Part shown: piece after piece, positions 10,427 through 19,900 of the stretch
How positions within the stretch are numbered: the first letter of the stretch is position 1
Layout of the letters: each line of letters starts with the position of its first letter
Notes under the pieces: generated by a model
The model's input: the letters and a program-made list of their open reading frames with translations, nothing else
What the model was told of the DNA's origin: nothing
Database searches by the model: none
Assembly (NCBI GenBank): GCA_049999725.1
Contig: JBNGIS010011123.1
Span: 1 to 35,707 of the forward strand
DNA from: Haplomitrium mnioides
Taxonomy: Eukaryota > Marchantiophyta > Haplomitriopsida > Calobryales
Length of the DNA: 35,707 bases
Direction: 5' to 3'
Program-made: the position numbers and the translations under genes

Positions 10427-11097
10427 AGAAGTACTCTCTTTCTCCAAAACGATACTTAGAGATGAAAGTACATGTTTCTTCTTGCAAGAATACTTCATTA
10501 CTCAACTCAACTCAGTTAAGGTTTTGGAGGTTTCAATTTCTGTAGAAGACGGAAAGAGAAATGGAAGCTAAGAATGGAAAGGTTGCAAGGGACAAATGAA
10601 GCCGGGCTTTTGTCTTTAGCGTGCATGGAATGATTTATTAAGTCCACACCAAACGGTCAGAGGCATAGAGTTACCGTTAACTAATCTCATAGGATAAGCG
10701 CGACGTGCTAACCAGAAGTCGTCAGATGGGCGACATCCGACGGCTGAGACGGGTCGCCGGGGTCCACCGGAAAGGCGAATCCAGAGATGGAGCGTGCTAT
10801 GAACCTGGACTGAATTCCGGTCTGGCATAATGGAAAGATGACTGAAAGACGGGTGAAGGAAAATGGGAGTTGTAGACGGGAGGGCGAAAGAAGGCGGAAT
10901 AACGGCAGCGGAATAGCCAGAAAGATGAGGAGGGCTTTGAACCGGAAGAGTGTTACCGTTGCTTCAACGGATACTGGACGGACACACGGACGGAAAACGG
11001 CTCCTTGCTTCCTTCGCTATTCCATCTTTCGATCATATTTCTTCCCCAATTCATCCATCGATCAATCTCGCACCTCTGGGATCCCTTCTCCCTTTCA

Positions 11098-11098
<1 letters not shown>

Positions 11099-11135
<37 letters not shown>
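11099..11135 (+). repeat. (TC)n microsatellite in the gene's 5' region
   Basis: Uninterrupted CT dinucleotides cover 11111-11135, extended upstream to 11099 with a TTT interruption. Such tracts near plant transcription starts are common, can act as GAGA-type elements on the opposite strand, and vary in length between individuals. Confidence 0.9.
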
Positions 11136-11503
11136 GCACATCTCGCGTGCTCTATTTGTGCTTGGATAGGATGATGTGCAGCAATTCTGGGTTGTTGTGT
11201 TGAATGGACTTCATTCAGGGCGTACTTGCTGTGCTGCTGTTGTAGATGTGAACAAGACAACGGAGGGGCAACGCAAAGCTAAGCATCTGCAAGGGAAGGA
11301 CTGAAGTGGGAGAAGAAGAAGGACAAGGCATTTCAACGATTGCTTGCTGCCTATATCGTTTTCTCTCTCGCCCGCATCTTGGGTAGCGTAACTCGTTCAC
11401 TGTTGGCTGGCCAGTTTTGTCGGAGGAGTCTCATCAGCTGAGCACCCACCGTTCACTTTGGACTGAGTTTCATCCGCAGGGAACTTGAGCACCGTCGTCG
11501 TTT

Positions 11504-11530
11504 ATGGAAACTCCTCACAGTGCACTGTAA
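11504..11530 (+). other. Possible short upstream ORF (8 codons)
   Basis: ATG at 11504 opens a frame reading METPHSAL and ends at TAA 11528-11530, 96 bp before the main ATG. If the transcript begins upstream, a ribosome would meet this ATG first. Whether it is transcribed is not visible. Confidence 0.35.
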
Positions 11531-11626
11531 ACGAAAATTTGTCGGAGACGCTCCACATCATCAGCAGTATCTTGAAGAGTCACCGACACTTTCCAATTCG
11601 AAGACCAGGCTTGTTTTCTTTAGACC

Positions 11627-14407
11627 ATGTGGAGTGGGGAGAATTATATGCGTCCGGTAGGCCACATTGGCTCCAAATCAGCTCCATGCTCACCTGTGAA
11701 GCCTTTTCTGAATCAAAAGGGTGCAGCACCAGCACAGCCTGATTTGTTCCATGTCATTCACAAAGTTCCGCTGGGCGATTCTCCCTACGTCAAAGCAAAA
11801 CATGTTCAGGTGCGTGGTGTGTTCGTTGAAAATCTCATCTTTCCATGGGTTTTAAGTCTAGCCGAACCGTGTGGGTGACCACCGCTTCTGGAGACCCTTA
11901 ATTTCCCAAATTTTGAAAGACCATGCTCGTCTCTCACTTTTCTCACTAGGAAGACAATCATAGCAATACTTACAGCACCACCTACAGTTCTCATCAATTG
12001 TAATGCAACGATAATTGAAATCCTGCATGTTGTATGATTTCTGCGAACTGCATCAGTTACTAATGCGTGTGCTGATCACAGCTAGTGGACAAAGACCCAG
12101 ATGCAGCGATTGCATTGTTCTGGGCTGCGATCAATGCCGGCGATCGAGTAGACAGTGCTCTGAAGGATATGGCCATCGTCATGAAGCAGCAGAACCGACC
12201 CGAAGAAGCTATTGAAGCTATCAAGTCTCTTCGGTATCGTTGCTCCGACGCAGCGCAGGAGTCTCTCGACAACGTGCTTCTTGATCTTTACAAGGTAGAA
12301 GATGGCCAGAAGTACGAATTCCTATGCTGTTCTATTCCGAAGACCATCTTGCTGCCATAATTTAAGGCACTACGACTGTTCCGGAGCAGCATTCGCTCTC
12401 ACACTCTTTTGGTAAGCGAGGATTGGTCGACGAACCTGATTACCCTTTTTTTGCTTGATTGTGCCCCAGAGGTGCGGAAGGCTGGATGATCAGATTGCAC
12501 TCCTCAAGCACAAGCTCCATTTGATCCATCAAGGAATGGCCTTTAATGGGAAGCGCACAAAGACTGCTCGCTCGCAAGGAAAGAAATTTCAGGTCTCTAT
12601 TGAACAGGAAGCCACTCGGTTGCTGGTAAGTGTTCTTCGTCTATGCGGAAGCAAAACTCATTCTTTCAATCGAATACCGTGTTTCTAATGAAATGTGAGT
12701 TCCTTGTGCAGGGAAACTTGGGTTGGGCTTACATGCAGCAGAGCAACTTTTTGGCCGCCGAAGCAGTGTACAGGTAGATGCTTTATTGGCTCATTATCTC
12801 GATTTTTCTCTCCGAAGATTTACGGAGAAACACTTTTTCGCTGCAAAAGTTGACATTTCACTTCTGTGAGCAGGAAGGCATTGTCAATTGGGCCAGACAA
12901 CAACAAGGTCTGCAACCTGGGGATATGTCTGATGAAGCAGGGCAGGCTCGAGCAGGCGAAGGCAATGCTGCAGAGCGTAGTACCTGCATGCCCGGACACT
13001 CGTTGGGGTTCAGACTCTCATCTAAAATCTTATGAGAGAGCACAGGAGATGCTACTGGAGCTAGAAGCCTCTATGGGAAACTCGAAATTGGGTTCAGATG
13101 TATCTGGGCTCACAAATATGAACCTGTTGCAATCGTCACTGTGGCAACCGCAGCCAGCTTTGAGTCGTCAGCCCTCTTTGAGATCTGACTGTATGGAAGA
13201 CCAGTATCAGTATATGGATTTGTCCACGTCCATTGCTGGAGCTCTTTCAGCTACTGCTGGGTTTGGCCCTACACCTTCCAGCAGGCCAGGATCCAAAAAA
13301 TTAGTTTCGCGGATGGCACCAGTCAGAACCGCAGCAAACATTCATCACCAGGCACATCAATTTGAAACCTCTTTAGGTAGTGGATGGGAGGAATACGAAG
13401 CTGATTACTCCTCCCCGGATGAAAATGTGGACACCAACATCCAGGGAACTGTGGAAGGGGTGGGCTACATATCTCAGCAGTCACCATGGCACACCCGAGA
13501 AACTGTACTACCTCAAGCTTTTCAGTTGCAACAAAACTCCTCATGTACCCCGCAGCAGTTTACCGGAGGGAAGAAATTGGATCGTACTATTTTGTTCCAT
13601 GGGCTGAGGAGGGAAAACAACGACAATAGCATCGACAACATAGGCACCGATTCGACTATGGGAGCTTTCTCTTTCCAAAACATGCAGGCTTCAGATGCCA
13701 GCAATTTCGCCGCAGATGCAAGCAATTTCGCCGCGAAATGTTCGTCGTCGAAGTCGGGAATGATGATGGAAGCAAGAACGCCGCTAACTTATGATCGAAC
13801 GAACGTGTACGATGGAAGTATGGGAGAAAATGAGACCTCGAAATTGATCACAAGTGGTTGGGGGAACAAAGCCTCTAAGAATCCGTTGCCAAATTCAGAG
13901 CAGTTAAGTTTTTTTTCAAGGTGGGGATGCAATGAGAACAAGCCAGCAGTGCGTCGATCATTGTCGCTCGAATCGTTCGAAACACAGTTGGAACAAATAG
14001 CTTTGGGAAATGCTGAAGCTCTCGCGGCGGCAGAGGCGCCAAGTGTATATCAGCCAGGGAATGTGAAACGGCCTAGAAATGTCACACCCACCAAAGAGTA
14101 CACCAGTGTTTGGGGTTCACTGGGCTTCTCACACACGCCCGAGGGGCTAAGTTTCACGCAGGTCGAGGAGGAGCCGGAAGATAGCGGAAATAATAGAAAT
14201 GTGGAAACGGCGGAGGCGAAACGCAGTGCTCAGACTGAAGAAGAAATGAGGCGACAACGCAGACTGCGAGTATTTCAGGAGATGACTCTCTTTCCCACCA
14301 CTCCTGGAAGCAACGAGGAATTGTCTGTAGCATTGCTGGGAGCTTTCAAGTGCGAAGACGTGGCTAACAACTTCTTCGTCACCAAGCTAGCGGCAACCGC
14401 AATTTAG
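11627..14407 (+). CDS. MS5/TDM1-like: MS5/TDM1/SDI-family TPR protein (POLLENLESS 3-like), five exons, 715 aa
   Basis: Exons: 11627-11809, 12082-12294, 12470-12625, 12712-12773, 12874-14407; all introns GT-AG, phases 0,0,0,2, and the joined length (2148 nt) is an exact codon multiple. The start is fixed by an in-frame TAG at 11621-11623, immediately before ATG 11627 but for one codon. The family signature is HVIHKVPLGDSPYVKAKH (residues 42-59), then KDPDAAIALFWAAINAGDRV and DSALKDMAIVMKQQNRPEEA (exon 2), RCGRLDDQIALLKHKLHLI and KTARSQGKKFQVSIEQE (exon 3), GNLGWAYMQQSNFLAAEAVY (exon 4) and NKVCNLGICLMKQGRLEQA (exon 5), a TPR-like helical region to about residue 270. The rest is a long Ser/Gln/Asn-rich, apparently disordered C-terminus with RRSLSLESFETQLEQIALG (565-583) and a basic RRQRRLRVFQEM (664-675). 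In Arabidopsis, MS5/TDM1 ends meiosis through the anaphase-promoting complex and SDI1/2 act in sulfur starvation. Which role applies here cannot be told. Confidence 0.93.
11810..12081 (+). other. Intron 1 (272 bp, phase 0)
   Basis: Donor CAG|GTGCGT, acceptor CACAG|CTAG. Joining gives KHVQ-LVDKDPD, matching the conserved family sequence across this junction. Confidence 0.92.
12295..12469 (+). other. Intron 2 (175 bp, phase 0)
   Basis: Donor AAG|GTAGAA, acceptor GCCCCAG|AGG. Joining gives LDLYK-RCGRLDDQ, the expected conserved continuation. A pyrimidine tract precedes the acceptor. Confidence 0.92.
12626..12711 (+). other. Intron 3 (86 bp, phase 0)
   Basis: Donor CTG|GTAAGT, close to the plant consensus; acceptor TTGTGCAG|GGA. 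Joining gives ATRLL-GNLGWAY, a well-conserved junction. Confidence 0.94.
12774..12873 (+). other. Intron 4 (100 bp, phase 2)
   Basis: Donor ACAG|GTAGAT, acceptor GTGAGCAG|GAAG. The split codon AG|G encodes Arg205, giving EAVY-R-KALSIGPDN. Confidence 0.93.
13694..13735 (+). repeat. 21-bp in-frame coding duplication
   Basis: Two 21-bp copies (13694-13714 and 13715-13735), differing at two third-codon-type positions, encode DASNFAADASNFAA at residues 479-492 of the TPR protein. This is a recent in-frame tandem expansion in the poorly conserved C-terminal region. Confidence 0.92.
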
Positions 14408-14993
14408 CAGTGTGCATTCATTGTAGTAGAAAGCGATACTTATTAGAATCGGGATATTTTTAGGACACGATGTGTGACAGACACCACATCTGTGATCCTG
14501 AAGATGATGAGGAGGCATATGCCAAACATGCTGATGATTGATTGTAGTGTTCGTTCAGCGGCCACTCATCATCAGGACACAGCGCCAGAGCTCCTTCATT
14601 GCTGTGATCCATTGAACAGCAATTTGTTCGGTCCGGCCTTCGAAGCGACCTTCTCGGTCGTGGCCAGCCTTAGTCTTCATGAATCTGCCAACATGCCAAG
14701 GGGAATTCCCGAACTCTATTAGATTAGAGTCTCGTTTAGCGGGCAGGAACATATACAGTAAATGAAATTCATTCAAAATTATGATTCTTCTTACAAAAAT
14801 GGAATTGTGCAAAAAATGGAGTATGCTACAAAGCCGATTCCTAGATTCTTCACGACAAGCGAGGGGTGTCTGTCGTCAACGAACATTCATGAAAAGCAAA
14901 GGGAGATTTTTGACTTCGCCCAATTTCCCCACCTGAGCCAGTCGGGCGAGATACGCGCTGATTGTCACGAGCTTCTTCTCAGAAGTTCACCGT

Positions 14994-15008
14994 CCCCCCC
15001 CCCCCCCC
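14994..15008 (+). repeat. Poly-C run (15 C)
   Basis: Fifteen consecutive C, flanked by TCACCGT and TCTCC. Such runs are prone to sequencing-length error and can form i-motif/G-quadruplex-like structures only with neighbouring runs, which are absent here. Confidence 0.9.
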
Positions 15009-15111
15009 TCTCCAAAAGTAGCGTCGAGAATTGAAGCGTTGAATGAGTCCCCACGCTAACTACCTGCGCTTCTTATGCTGCTCGCTGATGGGCCGGTAGG
15101 AGGGCACAGTT

Positions 15112-15147
15112 GACAGACAGCTGTCTATAGCGAGACAGACAGCTGTC
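15112..15147. repeat. Direct pair of a palindromic motif
   Basis: GACAGACAGCTGTC occurs at 15112-15125 and 15134-15147. The inner GACAGCTGTC is a perfect palindrome (12 bp, AGACAGCTGTCT, in the first copy at 15115-15126). It contains CAGCTG, an E-box-type core. The function is unknown. Confidence 0.85.
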
Positions 15148-15469
15148 CTAGACCAGCGGATGAAGTCGAAATATGGTTCATACCTTTTGAAGTCTCTGCA
15201 GATCGTGCATTGCCTACAGAACGAACCGAAGATCTAATTCTTCAGAAAGAAAGATCCATCTCTCTCTCGTCTCGTCTCGTGCATGCAGCAATCAATCATT
15301 GCTAGACCAGAGTTTTCCTTTCGGCCTTCAGATCGTGGCAATATTGACTCGACGGGGATGATGAGTGTTGTGTTCTATCTACTCTGCCATTACCTTGCCC
15401 CGTGAAGTCATGGCATCATTTGCCATCAACTGCTACTCATCCAACATTTCCTTGATGTCAACTTTACAC

Positions 15470-15720
15470 AGCCTCTTGAACTATTTGGTGTTTTCAAGTA
15501 CCAGCTGTTTTGTCCTTAACTGTTTAGTGTTTGTTCTACTTGGTGTTTTTGAACTACATTGTGTTTTGGCCTTGAGCTACTTAGTGTTTATTCTATTCAT
15601 GTTGTGGCACTTCTCTAGCTTGTCTTTGTGCGTTGTTGGGACCATCATCATGATAAGTAGCTCATGTTGGGACCATCATCATGATAAGTAGCTCATATAT
15701 TGCGCCTAACTTAGTAACTC
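15470..15720. repeat. Diverged left edge of the satellite
   Basis: The first monomer is divergent and carries extra TTGGTGTTTT-type modules (CTACTTGGTGTTTTTGAACT and a TGTTTTGGCCTTGAGCTACT block) like the long monomers at the right edge. It also contains a 31-bp tandem duplication (15635-15696) of the segment starting GTTGGGACCATCATCATGAT. Confidence 0.85.
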
Positions 15721-16948
15721 CAATGTGCATCTCTTCGAAGCCATTACTTGGTGTTTAGAGTCTTGAAGAATGACTTGGTGTTTTAAACTAACTACTTGGT
15801 TTTTTGAAGTAAATACGGTTTTGGCCTTGAACTACTAAGTGTTTTTCCCATATGTGTGGTAGCACTTCTCCGGCTTGTCTTTGTACATTGTTGAGACCAT
15901 CATCATGATGAGTAGCTCCAATGTGCATCTCTTCGAAGCAATTACTTGGTGTTTAGACTCTTGAAGAATAACTTGGTGTTTTAAGCTAACTACTTGGTGT
16001 TTTGAAGTAAATATGGTTTTGGCCTTGAACTACTTAGTGTTTTTCCCGCTTACTTGGTGGCACTTCTCCGGCTTGTCTTTGTGCGTTGTTGGGACCATCA
16101 TCATGATAAGTAGCTCATATAGTGCGCCTCTAACTTAGTAACTCCAATGTGCATCTCTTCGAAGCCATTACTTGGTGTTTAGAGTCTTGAAGAATGACTT
16201 GGTGTTTTAAACTAACTACTTGGTGTTTTGAAGTAAATACGGTTTTGGCCTTGAACTACTTAGTGTTTTTCCCATATGTGTGGTGGCTTCTCCGGCTTGT
16301 CTTTGTGCGTTGTTGGGACCATCATTATGATGAGTAGCTCATATAGTGCACCTCTAACTTAGTAACTCCAATGTGCATCTCTTCAAAACCATTACTTGGT
16401 GTTTAGACTCTTGAAGAATGACTTGGTGTTTTGAAGTAAATGCGGTTTTGGCCTTGAACTACTTAGTGTTTTTCCCATATATGTGGTGGCACTTCTCCAA
16501 CTTGTCTTTGTATGTTGTTGGGACCATCATCATAATGAGTAGCTCATATAGTGCACCTCTTACAATTATTTGGTGTTTAGACTCTTGATGAAATGACTTG
16601 GTGTTTTAAGCTAACTACTTGGAGTTTTGAAGTAGATACTATTTTGGCCTTGAACTACTTAGTGTTTTAACCATGTGTGTGGTAGCTCTTCTCCAGCTTG
16701 TCCTTGTGCATTTTTTGGACCACCATCATGATGACTAGCACATCTAATGCGCCTCTAACTTAGTAACTTTGATGTGCACCTCTTCCCATTACTTGGTGTT
16801 TAGACTCTTGAAGAATGACTTGGTGTTTTAAACTAACTACTTGATGTTTCGAAGTAAATACTATTTCGGCCTTGAACTACTTAGTGTTTCAACTATATGT
16901 GTGGTGGTACTTCTCCGGCTTGTTTTTGTGCGTTATTGAGACCATTAT

Positions 16949-16958
16949 NNNNNNNNNN
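16949..16958. other. Assembly gap, 10 N
   Basis: Comparison with neighbouring monomers shows that about 50 bp of the 222-bp unit should lie between the flanks (motif starts 16791 and 16971 are only 180 bp apart). The gap is undersized. Confidence 0.95.
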
Positions 16959-19900
16959 GCTCTTCTAATTACTTAGTGTTTAGACTCTTGAAGAATGACT
17001 TGGTGGTTTAAACTAACTACTTGGTGTTTTGAAGTAAATACAGTTTTGGCCTTGAACTACTTTGTGTTTTTCCCATGTGTGTCGTGGCACTTCTCTAGCT
17101 TTTCTTTGTGCATTGTTGGGACCATTATCATGATGAATAGCTCATATGGTGCAGCTCCAACTTAGTAGCTTCAATGTGCACCTTTTCCCATTACTTGGTG
17201 TTTAGACTCTTGAAGAATGACTTGGTCTTTTAAACTAACTATTTCGTGTTTTGAAGTAAATATTGTTTTGGCCTTGAACTACTTAGTGTTTTTCTTATGT
17301 GTGTAGTCGCACTTCTCTGACTTGTCTATGTACGTTGTTGGGACCATCATCATGATGAGTAGCTCATATAGTACGCCTCTAATTTAGTAAATCCAATGTG
17401 CACCTCTTCGAAACCATTACTTGGTGTTTAGACTCTTGAAGAATGACTTGGTGTTTTAAACTAACAACTTGGTGTTTTGAAGTAAATACTGTTTTGGCCT
17501 TGAACTACTTAGCGTTTCAACCATGTGTGTCGTGGCACTTCCCCGGCTTGTCATTGTGCATTGTTGGGACCATCATCATGATGAGTAGCTCAGATAATCC
17601 CCATCTAACTTAGTAACTCCAATGTGCAACTCTTCCTATTACTTGGTGTTTAGACTCTTGAAGAATGACTCGGTGTTTTAAACTAACTATTTCGTGTTTA
17701 AAAGTAAATATTGTTTTGGCTTTGAACTTCTTAGTGTTTTTCTCATGTGTAAGGTCGCACTTCTCCGACTTGTCTTTGTGTGTTGTTGGGACCATCATCA
17801 TAATGAGTAGCTCATATAGTACGCCTCTAACTTAGTAAGTCCAATGTGCACCTTTTCCCATCACTTGGTGTTTAGACTCTTCAAGAATGACTTCGTGTTT
17901 TAAGCTAACTACTTTGTGTTTTGAAGTAAATACTATTTTGGCCTTGAACTATTTTGCTTTTTTCCTATGTGTGTGGTGGCACTTCTCCGACTTGTTTTTT
18001 TGCGTTGTTGGAACTATCATGATGATGATTAGCTCATATAATGCGTTTTTAACTTAGTAACTCCAATGTGCACCTCTTCCCATTACTTGGTGTTTAGACT
18101 CTTGAAGAATGACTTGGTGTTTTAAACTAACTTTTTGGTGTTTTGAAGTAAATATTGTTTTGGCCTTGAACTACTTAGTGTTTTTCCCATGTTTGTGGTG
18201 GCACTTCTCTCACTTGTTTTTGTGTGTTGGTGGTACTATAATCATGATGAGTAGCTCATATAGTCCACCTCTAACTTAGTAGCTCCAATATCCACCTCTT
18301 CCCATTACTTGGTGTTTAGTTTCTTGAAGAGTCACTTGGTGTTTTAAACAAACTACTTGGTGTTTCGAAGTAAATATTGTTTTGGTCTTGAACTATTTAG
18401 TGTTTTTCCCATGTGGGTGGTGGCACTTCTTCGGCTTGTCTTTGTGCGTTGTTAGGACCATCATCATGATGAGTAGCTCATATAGTGCGCCTCTAACTTA
18501 GTAACTCCAATGTGCACGTCTTCCCATTACTTGGTCTTTAGACTCTTGAAGAATGACTTGGTGTTTTAAACAAACTACTTGGTGTTTTAAAGTAGATACT
18601 GTTTTGGCCTTGAACTACTTTGTGTTTTTCCAATGTGTGTGGTGGTACTTTTACGACTTGTCTTTATGCATTGTTGGGACCATCATCATGATGAGTAGCT
18701 CATATAGTGGGCCTCAAACTTAGTAAATCCAATGTGCACCTCTTCCAATTACTTGGTGTTTAGACTCTTCAAGAGTTACTAGGTGTTTTAAACTAGATAC
18801 TTGGTGTTATGAAGTAAATATTGTTTTGGCCTTAAACTACATAGTGTTCTAACCATGTGTGTGGTGGCACCTTTCTGGCTTGTCTTTGTGCATTGTTGGG
18901 ACCATCATCATGATGAGTAGCTCACATAATGTGCCTCTAACTTAGTAACTTCAATATGCACCTCTTCCCATTACTTGGTGTTTAGACTCTTGAAGAATGA
19001 CTTCGTGCTTTAAACTAACTGTTTTGTGTTCTGAAGTAGATACTGTTTTGGCCTTGAACTACCTATTGTTTTTCCCATCTGTGTGGTGGCACTTCTCTGG
19101 CTTGTCTCTGTGCATTGTTGGGACCATCATTATGATGAGTAGCTCATATAGTGCACCTCTAACTTAGTACCTCCAATGTGCACCTCTTCCCATTACTTGA
19201 GGTTTAGACTCTTGAAGAATGACTTGGTGTTTTAAACTGAATGTTTGGTGTTTTGAAGTAAATACTATTTTGGCCTTGAACTACCTAGTGTTTTTCCCAT
19301 GTGTGTGGTGGCACTTCTCCGGCTTTTCTTTGTGCGTTGTTGGGACTATCATCATGATGCATAGCTCTTATAGTGTGCCTCGAACTTAGTATCTCCAATA
19401 TGCACCTCTTCCCATTACTTGGTTTTTATAGTCTTGAAGAATGACTTGGTCTTTTAAACAAACTACTTGGTGTTTTGAAGTAAATACTGTTTTGGCCTTG
19501 AATTACTTAGTGTTTTTCCTATGTGTGTGGTGGCACTTCTCCGGCTTGTCTTTGTGCATTGTTGGGATCATCATCATGATGAATTTCTCATATAGTCCAC
19601 CTCTGACTTAGTAATTCCAATGTGCACCTCTTCCCACTACTTGACGTTTAGACTCTTGAAAAATGATTTGGTGTTTTAAACTATATGCTTGGTGTTTTGA
19701 AGTAAATATTGTTTTGGCCTTGAACTACTTAGTGTTTCAACCATGTGTGTGGTGGCACTTCTCCGGCTTGTATTTGTGCGTTGTTGGGACCATCATCATA
19801 ATGAGTAGCTCATATAGTGCGCCTCCAACTTAATAAGTCCAATATCCACATCTTCCCATTACTTGGTATTTAAATTCTTCAAAAATGACTTGGTGTTTTA

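Larger units (their letters stand above)
9230..10440. repeat. Degenerate modular AT-rich repeats
   Basis: A module beginning with ATCTTGACTTGTGTGTT and continuing with TCACTT..TACATCCTCACTCATGAC, TTTTAGAAAGTGTGACTAT and AGAGATACATACTCATG recurs with variation. Its start-like motif (GACTTGTGTGTT or a variant) appears near 9271, 9519, 9841 and 10249. Copies are therefore about 250, 320 and 410 bp apart and differ by insertion or loss of submodules such as TTTGTGTTTGACAAAGTGTG and CACTCACTCATTGCTAT. The block looks like an old, unevenly expanded minisatellite. I see no coding potential. Confidence 0.75.
10441..11626 (+). promoter_or_regulatory. Presumed promoter and 5' UTR of the MS5/TDM1-like gene
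   Basis: Base composition changes from AT-rich repeats to a clearly CpG-richer sequence from about 10600 (for example CGACATCCGACGGCTGAGAC near 10730), which continues into the gene. No convincing TATA box is visible. The strong pyrimidine tract at 11099-11135 would fit a plant pyrimidine-patch type core promoter or 5' UTR microsatellite. The transcription start is unknown. A CATCCGCAG sequence ending at 11480 could be an acceptor of a 5' UTR intron, unproven. Open frames in this interval (for example 10838-11203) run through simple sequence and are not called as genes. Confidence 0.5.
14408..15469 (+). other. 3' UTR and 3' flank of the gene
   Basis: Moderate GC sequence after the stop codon TAG 14405-14407. 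AT-rich sequence with TAAATGAAATTCATTC near 14759-14774 could serve plant polyadenylation, but no site can be fixed. Open frames at 14474-14722 and 14762-15034 start within the presumed 3' UTR, run into a homopolymer and show no recognisable motif, so they are not called. No other gene is visible before the satellite. Confidence 0.5.

Noticed and set aside
10616-10828. 70-codon minus-strand frame upstream of the gene
   Set aside because: No recognisable motif, lies in the presumed promoter, and GC-rich sequence keeps frames open by chance.
10953-11260. Minus-strand frames rich in RERERE
   Set aside because: Translation of the (TC)n microsatellite on the opposite strand; no protein motif.
12015-12272. 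Other-frame and antisense open frames over exon 2 (and similar ones over exon 5)
   Set aside because: Shadows of the real exon, whose frame carries the conserved TPR-family sequence and joins in phase with its neighbours.
12778-13043. Alternative frames across intron 4 and the start of exon 5
   Set aside because: They read through a clear GT-AG intron and lose the conserved NKVCNLGICLMKQGR sequence.
14474-15034. Two + strand frames after the TPR gene's stop codon
   Set aside because: Most likely 3' UTR and flank; one runs into a poly-C tract, and neither has a known motif.
15360-15691. 108-codon + strand frame with a hydrophobic run at the satellite edge
   Set aside because: It is a translation of T-rich edge monomers, including a 31-bp duplication; the apparent membrane segment comes from T-rich codons.
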